From positions 1 through 64,000 of the forward strand of contig CCMQ01000026.1 in the NCBI GenBank assembly GCA_000751835.1: a stretch of DNA of 64,000 nt, written 5' to 3'. The notes under the pieces were generated by a model, which saw nothing but the letters and a program-made list of their open reading frames with translations, was not told the DNA's origin and ran no database searches. The translations under genes and the position numbers were made by a program. Shown in pieces: positions 58,259 through 64,000 of the stretch. Source of the stretch: Necropsobacter rosorum. Lineage in GTDB: Bacteria > Pseudomonadota > Gammaproteobacteria > Enterobacterales > Pasteurellaceae. The first letter of the stretch is position 1; every line of letters begins with the position of its first letter.

Positions 58259-58693
58259 TTATTCCTCAACTGAACCGCCGGCAGCTTCAATCGCTGCTTT
58301 TGCGCCTTTAGTGACACGCAAACCGCGAACAACGACCGCACCTTTCACTTCACCTGCCAGAATAACTTTGGCAAATTGAATATCTTTAGTTAAGACGTTT
58401 GCTGCTTTTAATGTCTCTAAAGTGACGACATTACCTTCAACTTTGGTTAACTCATTCAAACGAACTTCAGCAGTAACTGCCGCTTTCATTGAAGTAAAAC
58501 CAAATTTCGGTAAACGACGGTATAAAGGCATTTGACCACCTTCGAAACCGCGACGAACACCGCCGCCGGTACGAGATTTCTGACCTTTATGACCACGGCC
58601 ACCGGTTTTACCTAAACCGGAACCAATACCACGACCTAGACGTTTTGCGCTGTGCTTGGCGCCTTCAGCCGGAGATAGAGTATTTAAACGCAT
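58259..58693 (-). CDS. rplO: 50S ribosomal protein L15
   Basis: A 144-residue L15 with a glycine-rich basic N-terminus ([20 protein letters not shown]) and the family block [15 protein letters not shown]. It lies between rpmD and secY in the spc operon, 4 bp from rpmD. Confidence 0.97.
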   Translation of the reverse strand: MRLNTLSPAEGAKHSAKRLGRGIGSGLGKTGGRGHKGQKSRTGGGVRRGFEGGQMPLYRRLPKFGFTSMKAAVTAEVRLNELTKVEGNVVTLETLKAANVLTKDIQFAKVILAGEVKGAVVVRGLRVTKGAKAAIEAAGGSVEE

Positions 58694-58697
58694 TCTC

Positions 58698-58877
58698 TTA
58701 CTCCTCCACTTTAACCATGTATGAAACTTGGTTAATCATACCGCGAATTGCCGGCGTATCGATTAACTCAACGGTATGGTGCATATGGCGAAGACCAAGA
58801 CCACGCAGTGTAGCTTTATGCTTCGGTAAACGAGCAATCGAGCTACGCACTTGTGTTACTTTAATAGTTTTAGCCAT
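58698..58877 (-). CDS. rpmD: 50S ribosomal protein L30
   Basis: A 59-residue L30 ([20 protein letters not shown], then [20 protein letters not shown]). I use the second ATG, which gives the family's length. An ATG six bases upstream would add Met-Ile. Spc operon, just after rpsE. Confidence 0.96.
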   Translation of the reverse strand: MAKTIKVTQVRSSIARLPKHKATLRGLGLRHMHHTVELIDTPAIRGMINQVSYMVKVEE

Positions 58878-58883
58878 TATCAA

Positions 58884-59390
<507 letters not shown>

Positions 59391-59399
59391 TTACCTCTA

Positions 59400-59753
59400 T
59401 TAGAACTGTAGACCAGCTTCACGGGCAGCGTCCGCTAAAGATTGGACACGACCATGATATTTAAAACCGGAACGGTCAAACGCGACGTCTTTAACGCCTT
59501 TTGCCAATGCTCTTTCAGCAACCAGTTTACCAACGACTGCTGCGGCATCTTTATTTCCGGTATATTTCACTTGCTCACTAATTGCTTTTTCAACTGTAGA
59601 AGCAGCGGCAAGCACTTCTGAACCGTTCGGTGCGATTACCTGTGCATAAATATGACGCGGGGTACGGTGAACCACTAAGCGGGTTACACCTTGCTCTCTC
59701 ATCATATGGCGTGCACGAGTTGCACGACGGATACGAGCTGATTTCTTATCCAT
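59400..59753 (-). CDS. rplR: 50S ribosomal protein L18
   Basis: A 117-residue L18 that helps carry 5S rRNA into the large subunit with L5. It starts [20 protein letters not shown] and has the [13 protein letters not shown] and [20 protein letters not shown] blocks. Spc operon, between rplF and rpsE. Confidence 0.98.
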   Translation of the reverse strand: MDKKSARIRRATRARHMMREQGVTRLVVHRTPRHIYAQVIAPNGSEVLAAASTVEKAISEQVKYTGNKDAAAVVGKLVAERALAKGVKDVAFDRSGFKYHGRVQSLADAAREAGLQF

Positions 59754-59766
59754 AGTGTTACCTTAA

Positions 59767-60300
59767 TTATTTCTTCTTAGCCTCTTTTGTACGCACCACT
59801 TCATCAGCATAGCGTACACCTTTACCTTTATAAGGCTCAGGACGGCGATAAGCACGAATATCTGCAGCAACTTGACCGATTAACTGTTTGTCCGCACCTT
59901 TCAACACGATTTCGGTCTGAGATGGACATTCAGCGGTAATACCTGCAGGTAATGTGTGTTCAACAGGGTGTGAAAAGCCTAAGCTTAATGCGACTACATT
60001 GCCCTTGATTTGAGCTCTGTAACCCACACCCACTAATTGTAACTTCTTAGTGAAGCCTTCAGTAACACCGATAACCATTGCATTAACTAATGCACGTGCC
60101 GTACCCGCTTGCGCGTTAGCACCGACAATTCCCTCACGCGGAGCGAATGTCAATTCATTATTATCTTGTTTAACTTCAACTGAGTTATGAATGGTACGAG
60201 ACAACTCGCCATTCTTACCTTTCACTGTTAGTAGCTGACCGTTAAGTTTTACCTCAACCCCGGCAGGAATACTAACAGGTGCCTTTGCAACACGAGACAT
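59767..60300 (-). CDS. rplF: 50S ribosomal protein L6
   Basis: A 177-residue L6 located near the factor-binding site. Start [20 protein letters not shown] and end [20 protein letters not shown] are typical. Spc operon, 15 bp after rpsH. Confidence 0.98.
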   Translation of the reverse strand: MSRVAKAPVSIPAGVEVKLNGQLLTVKGKNGELSRTIHNSVEVKQDNNELTFAPREGIVGANAQAGTARALVNAMVIGVTEGFTKKLQLVGVGYRAQIKGNVVALSLGFSHPVEHTLPAGITAECPSQTEIVLKGADKQLIGQVAADIRAYRRPEPYKGKGVRYADEVVRTKEAKKK

Positions 60301-60315
60301 TTTCCTACCTCTCTA

Positions 60316-60708
60316 TTAAGCTACATAACAGATGATTTCACCGCCCAGACCCGCTTGACGGGCTGCACGGTCAGTCATCACACCTTGCGATGTAGAAACC
60401 ACTGCAACACCTAAACCGCCCATTACTTTCGGTAACTCGTCTTTACGTTTATAAATACGTAAACCCGGGCGACTCACACGTTGAATACTTTCTACAACCG
60501 GTTTGCCTTGGAAATATTTTAAAGTAATTTCCAGTTCAGGCTTGGTGCCTTCTAAAACTTTAACGCTCTCAATATAACCTTCTGCTGCTAATACATTGGC
60601 GATAGCCACTTTTAGCTTGGATGAAGGCATACTGATCGCAACTTTGTTCGCAGCTTGACCGTTACGAATACGGGTCAACATATCTGCGATTGGATCTTGC
60701 ATACTCAT
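60316..60708 (-). CDS. rpsH: 30S ribosomal protein S8
   Basis: A 130-residue S8. Start [20 protein letters not shown] and end [20 protein letters not shown] are nearly the E. coli text. Besides binding 16S rRNA it represses the spc operon by binding mRNA around the start of rplE in E. coli; the same control is likely here. Confidence 0.98.
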   Translation of the reverse strand: MSMQDPIADMLTRIRNGQAANKVAISMPSSKLKVAIANVLAAEGYIESVKVLEGTKPELEITLKYFQGKPVVESIQRVSRPGLRIYKRKDELPKVMGGLGVAVVSTSQGVMTDRAARQAGLGGEIICYVA

Positions 60709-60744
60709 TGTGCTTTTACTCCGATTCCAAAATAAAGTGGTAAA

Positions 60745-61050
60745 TTACCAACTTGCTTTTTTAAGGCCAGGGATTTCGCCGCGCATTGCTGCTTCGCGAA
60801 CTTTAATCCGGCTTAAACCAAACTTACGCAAAACGCCGTGAGGACGTCCGGTCTGGCTGCAACGGTTACGTTGGCGGCTTGGGCTTGAATCACGTGGTAA
60901 AGTTTGTAACTTCAACACGGCATTCCAACGTTCTTCATCAGAAGAATTCTCGTTAGCAATGATTTTTTTCAACTCTACACGTTTTGCGTAGAATTTCTCA
61001 GCCAATTTAACGCGTTTTACATCGCGTGCTTTCATTGATTGTTTAGCCAT
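60745..61050 (-). CDS. rpsN: 30S ribosomal protein S14
   Basis: A 101-residue long-form S14 without zinc-binding CxxC pairs. Start [20 protein letters not shown] and end [17 protein letters not shown] are typical of Gammaproteobacteria. Spc operon, 12 bp after rplE. Confidence 0.98.
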   Translation of the reverse strand: MAKQSMKARDVKRVKLAEKFYAKRVELKKIIANENSSDEERWNAVLKLQTLPRDSSPSRQRNRCSQTGRPHGVLRKFGLSRIKVREAAMRGEIPGLKKASW

Positions 61051-61062
61051 TTGTAACCTGCC

Positions 61063-61934
<872 letters not shown>

Positions 61935-61947
61935 TTCTCACTTCTCC

Positions 61948-62331
<384 letters not shown>

Positions 62332-62361
62332 CTAAAATTAATAACACCCTTTCGGGACGAG

Positions 62362-62385
62362 CCTATCCCCACCATGGGAAATAGG
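62362..62385 (-). repeat. Hairpin in the rplN leader
   Basis: CCTAT and CCCA pair with TGGG and ATAGG around a short loop on the minus strand, between the spc promoter and rplN. No T-tract follows. It may be a 5' mRNA stabiliser or a regulatory fold. Confidence 0.4.
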
Positions 62386-62392
62386 TTGGCGG

Positions 62393-62421
62393 ATTATACA
62401 AAAACTCAACTAAAAAGACAA
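62393..62421 (-). promoter_or_regulatory. spc operon promoter
   Basis: Minus-strand TTGTCT (62416-62421), a 17-bp spacer and a perfect TATAAT (62393-62398), about 75 bp before rplN. A near-consensus promoter able to drive the entire spc and downstream alpha genes independently of the S10 operon. Confidence 0.8.
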
Positions 62422-62605
62422 CTGATTTATGCGATTGCGCCGGCTGAAACGTGCGAAAAAATGACCGCACTTTTTAGGAAGGATTTTTTCCTGTTTATTG
62501 AAAATAAATCAACAAAAGGCTTATTTATTCCTTTTAAGTTAAAATCTACAATACGCTTACTAACACGCAATCGGGCGTGACGGCATATATTTAGGAGAGC
62601 AAATT

Positions 62606-63295
62606 ATGTTACAAATCAGAAAATCAACTCAACGCGGTTATTTTGATCACGGTTGGCTGAAAACTTATCATTCTTTTTCTTTCGCCGATTATTTCGACCG
62701 CAATCATATGCACTTCTCGGATCTCCGCGTTATCAATGAAGATTATATCGAACCGGCAATGGGCTTCGGCACTCATCCGCATAAAGACATGGAAATTTTA
62801 ACCTATGTGCTGGCCGGAAAAATTGCGCACAAAGACAGCATGGGCAACGTACGCGAATTCAGCGCCGGCGAATTCCAGATTATGTCTGCCGGCAGCGGCG
62901 TTTATCACTCGGAGTTTAATCCAAGCGACAGTGAACGCCTGCATTTGCTGCAAATCTGGATTATGCCGAACGAGCTCGGTATCACCCCGCGTTATGACCA
63001 ACGCCGGTTTGCCGAGCAAGAAGGCGGCACCTTGATTTTATCGCCGCACGCCGCACAGCATTCTTTCAAGGTGTATCAGGATATGCTGCTCTGGCGTTAC
63101 CAATTCGCCGCCGGCAAACGGGAAGAAATCCGCTTAAATACCGACCGCACTTATTGGTTGCAGGTTGTAAAAGGCGAGCTGGACGTAAACGGCGTGGCAT
63201 TGGCGCATGGCGATGCCGTCGGTGTGCGCGCCGAAGCGCTGCTGACGCTGACCGCACAAAGCGATATTGAGTTTCTGCTGTTTGACTTACGTTAA
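62606..63295 (+). CDS. Pirin family protein
   Basis: A 229-residue bicupin of the pirin/YhhW family. The metal-binding region of the N-terminal cupin is visible as MGFGTHPHKDMEILTYVLAGKI and SAGSGVYHSEFNPS (His residues and a Glu). The start is MLQIRKSTQRGYFDHGWLKTYHSFSF. Some relatives act as quercetin 2,3-dioxygenase; the physiological role is uncertain. It starts after TAGGAGAGC and lies on the plus strand between the S10 and spc operons, both on the minus strand. Its base composition is higher in G+C at third positions than the ribosomal genes. Uptake signals flank it in opposite orientations (62464-62472, 63450-63458) and one is inside (63144-63152). Confidence 0.9.
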   Translation: MLQIRKSTQRGYFDHGWLKTYHSFSFADYFDRNHMHFSDLRVINEDYIEPAMGFGTHPHKDMEILTYVLAGKIAHKDSMGNVREFSAGEFQIMSAGSGVYHSEFNPSDSERLHLLQIWIMPNELGITPRYDQRRFAEQEGGTLILSPHAAQHSFKVYQDMLLWRYQFAAGKREEIRLNTDRTYWLQVVKGELDVNGVALAHGDAVGVRAEALLTLTAQSDIEFLLFDLR

Positions 63296-63309
63296 ATCCG
63301 GCACCATAA

Positions 63310-63449
63310 CATGCGGCGGAGATCATTTCCGTCGCACAGCAGGTTGGCTTTCAGAACGATATCCACTTGCTTCCCGACCCGAAGCACAACGCGCGTGATT
63401 ATGCGCCCATCAAATCTATCAGGCCGCTGCCGCAAGATTCATACCGTAA
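63310..63449 (+). pseudogene. Possible coding remnant after the pirin gene
   Basis: One plus-strand frame reads like real protein for about 46 codons without a plausible start (AEIISVAQQVGFQNDIHLLP, then DPKHNARDYAPIKSIRPLPQ). It then runs into the uptake signal and terminator. It looks like the C-terminal end of a lost gene. I do not recognise the family, and it may be chance. Confidence 0.3.
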
Positions 63450-63479
63450 AAGTGCGGTCATTTTTAACAAAGTTTTTAC

Positions 63480-63512
63480 AAAAAAGCCCCGGTTTTCACC
63501 GAGGCTTTATTT
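63480..63512. terminator. S10 operon terminator, after rpsQ
   Basis: On the minus strand AAGCCTCGGT-GAAA-ACCGGGGCTT forms a stable stem with a GNRA-type loop and one T-G pair, followed by TTTTTTG, 13 bp after the rpsQ stop. It also lies downstream of the convergent pirin gene and may serve both. Confidence 0.88.
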
Positions 63513-63524
63513 GATAAACGTAAA

Positions 63525-63782
63525 TTAAGCAATTACTGCTTTTTCTACAACACGAACCAGTGTCCAGGATTTTGTTTTAGAGATCGGACGACATTGACGA
63601 ATCTCTACCACATCACCCAGTTGTGCTTCGTTGTTTTCATCATGCACATGCAGTTTGGTTGTGCGACGGATAAACTTACCGTAAAGCGGATGTTTAACCT
63701 TACGCTCGATAGCGACAACAAAGGATTTTTCCATTTTGTCACTCACAACTTTACCTTGCACTGAACGAATTTTATCAGTCAT
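63525..63782 (-). CDS. rpsQ: 30S ribosomal protein S17
   Basis: An 85-residue S17 ([20 protein letters not shown] and [20 protein letters not shown]). Last gene of the S10 operon. Its start codon overlaps the rpmC stop by one base. A strong terminator follows, so S10 and spc genes are separately transcribed here. Confidence 0.98.
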   Translation of the reverse strand: MTDKIRSVQGKVVSDKMEKSFVVAIERKVKHPLYGKFIRRTTKLHVHDENNEAQLGDVVEIRQCRPISKTKSWTLVRVVEKAVIA

Positions 63783-63973
63783 TACTCACCCGCCTTTTCG
63801 GTTAATACAGTTTTCACTTGTGCAATACTACGACGCACTTGTTTTAACTGATGGGTTTGTTGAAGCTGACCGGTGGCTGCTTGCATACGCAATTTGAATT
63901 GCTCACCTAACAAGTTAACCAATTCAGCATTCAGCTCTTCAACAGTTTTTGTACGTAGTTCTTGAGCTTTCAT
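63782..63973 (-). CDS. rpmC: 50S ribosomal protein L29
   Basis: A 63-residue L29 ([20 protein letters not shown] and [20 protein letters not shown]), two-helix protein by the exit tunnel. Its ATG overlaps the rplP stop by one base and its stop overlaps the rpsQ start, so rplP-rpmC-rpsQ are translationally coupled. Confidence 0.98.
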
Positions 63974-64000
63974 TACATCACCGTTTTAGTTACGAATGTG
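63973..64000 (-). CDS. rplP: 50S ribosomal protein L16, C-terminal end only
   Basis: The last 28 bases encode TFVTKTVM and a stop codon, the usual C-terminus of gammaproteobacterial L16. The gene enters from beyond the right edge. Its stop overlaps the rpmC start, matching S10 operon order. Confidence 0.85.

Overview
The window looks like chromosomal DNA of a saprophytic, sugar-fermenting member of the Pasteurellaceae (Gammaproteobacteria), in the neighbourhood of Actinobacillus succinogenes or Basfia/Mannheimia succiniciproducens. The signs are about thirty Haemophilus-type DNA uptake signal cores (AAGTGCGGT or its complement), enterobacterial-style gene order around an rRNA operon and the ribosomal protein cluster, and proteins that read as close relatives of E. 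coli and Haemophilus ones. No tRNA, CRISPR array, insertion sequence or prophage was seen.

Layout. 1-395: promoters and leader of an rRNA operon that runs leftwards off the window. 396-3304: the conserved block hemG, trkH, yigZ (leftward) and tusA (rightward). 3367-13998: a sugar locus made of a membrane hybrid sensor kinase, a ribose-type ABC transporter, an OmpR-type response regulator, and an enzyme operon (fructokinase Mak, D-lyxose isomerase-like protein, class II aldolase, PfkB kinase). 14120-22097: L-arabinose genes araFGH, araC, an unusual FGGY kinase and araA, with no araD. 22244-31978: a PgtA/PgtB/PgtC-like three-protein sensing system divergent from an AfuABC-type sugar-phosphate ABC transporter that has two ATPases. 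32092-39811: xylB and xylA leftward, then an AT-rich xyloside module (GPH transporter and GH43 beta-xylosidase), then xylR. 39923-50144: a predicted D-apiose utilisation operon (isomerase, kinase, split transketolase, ribose-type ABC transporter, DUF2291 lipoprotein) with a SorC-family regulator. 50243-53566: ribB with its FMN riboswitch, then ubiK, nadR and a metallophosphoesterase. 53781-64000: the alpha and spc ribosomal protein operons and the end of the S10 operon. A pirin-family gene sits on the opposite strand between rplN and rpsQ.

How it works together. About 47 kb is a nearly continuous block of plant-derived sugar uptake and catabolism: arabinose, xylose, xylosides, apiose, sugar phosphates and one unidentified hexose or pentose. 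Each system has its own regulator, and CRP-like sites precede the araF, xyl and apiose operons. The products would feed the pentose phosphate pathway and lower glycolysis.

The best candidates for something undescribed are the split two-component/ABC/isomerase-kinase-aldolase locus (3367-13998) and the Pgt-like sensor paired with a two-ATPase Afu transporter (22244-31978). The second includes a response regulator whose sigma54-type AAA+ domain has lost its key motifs.
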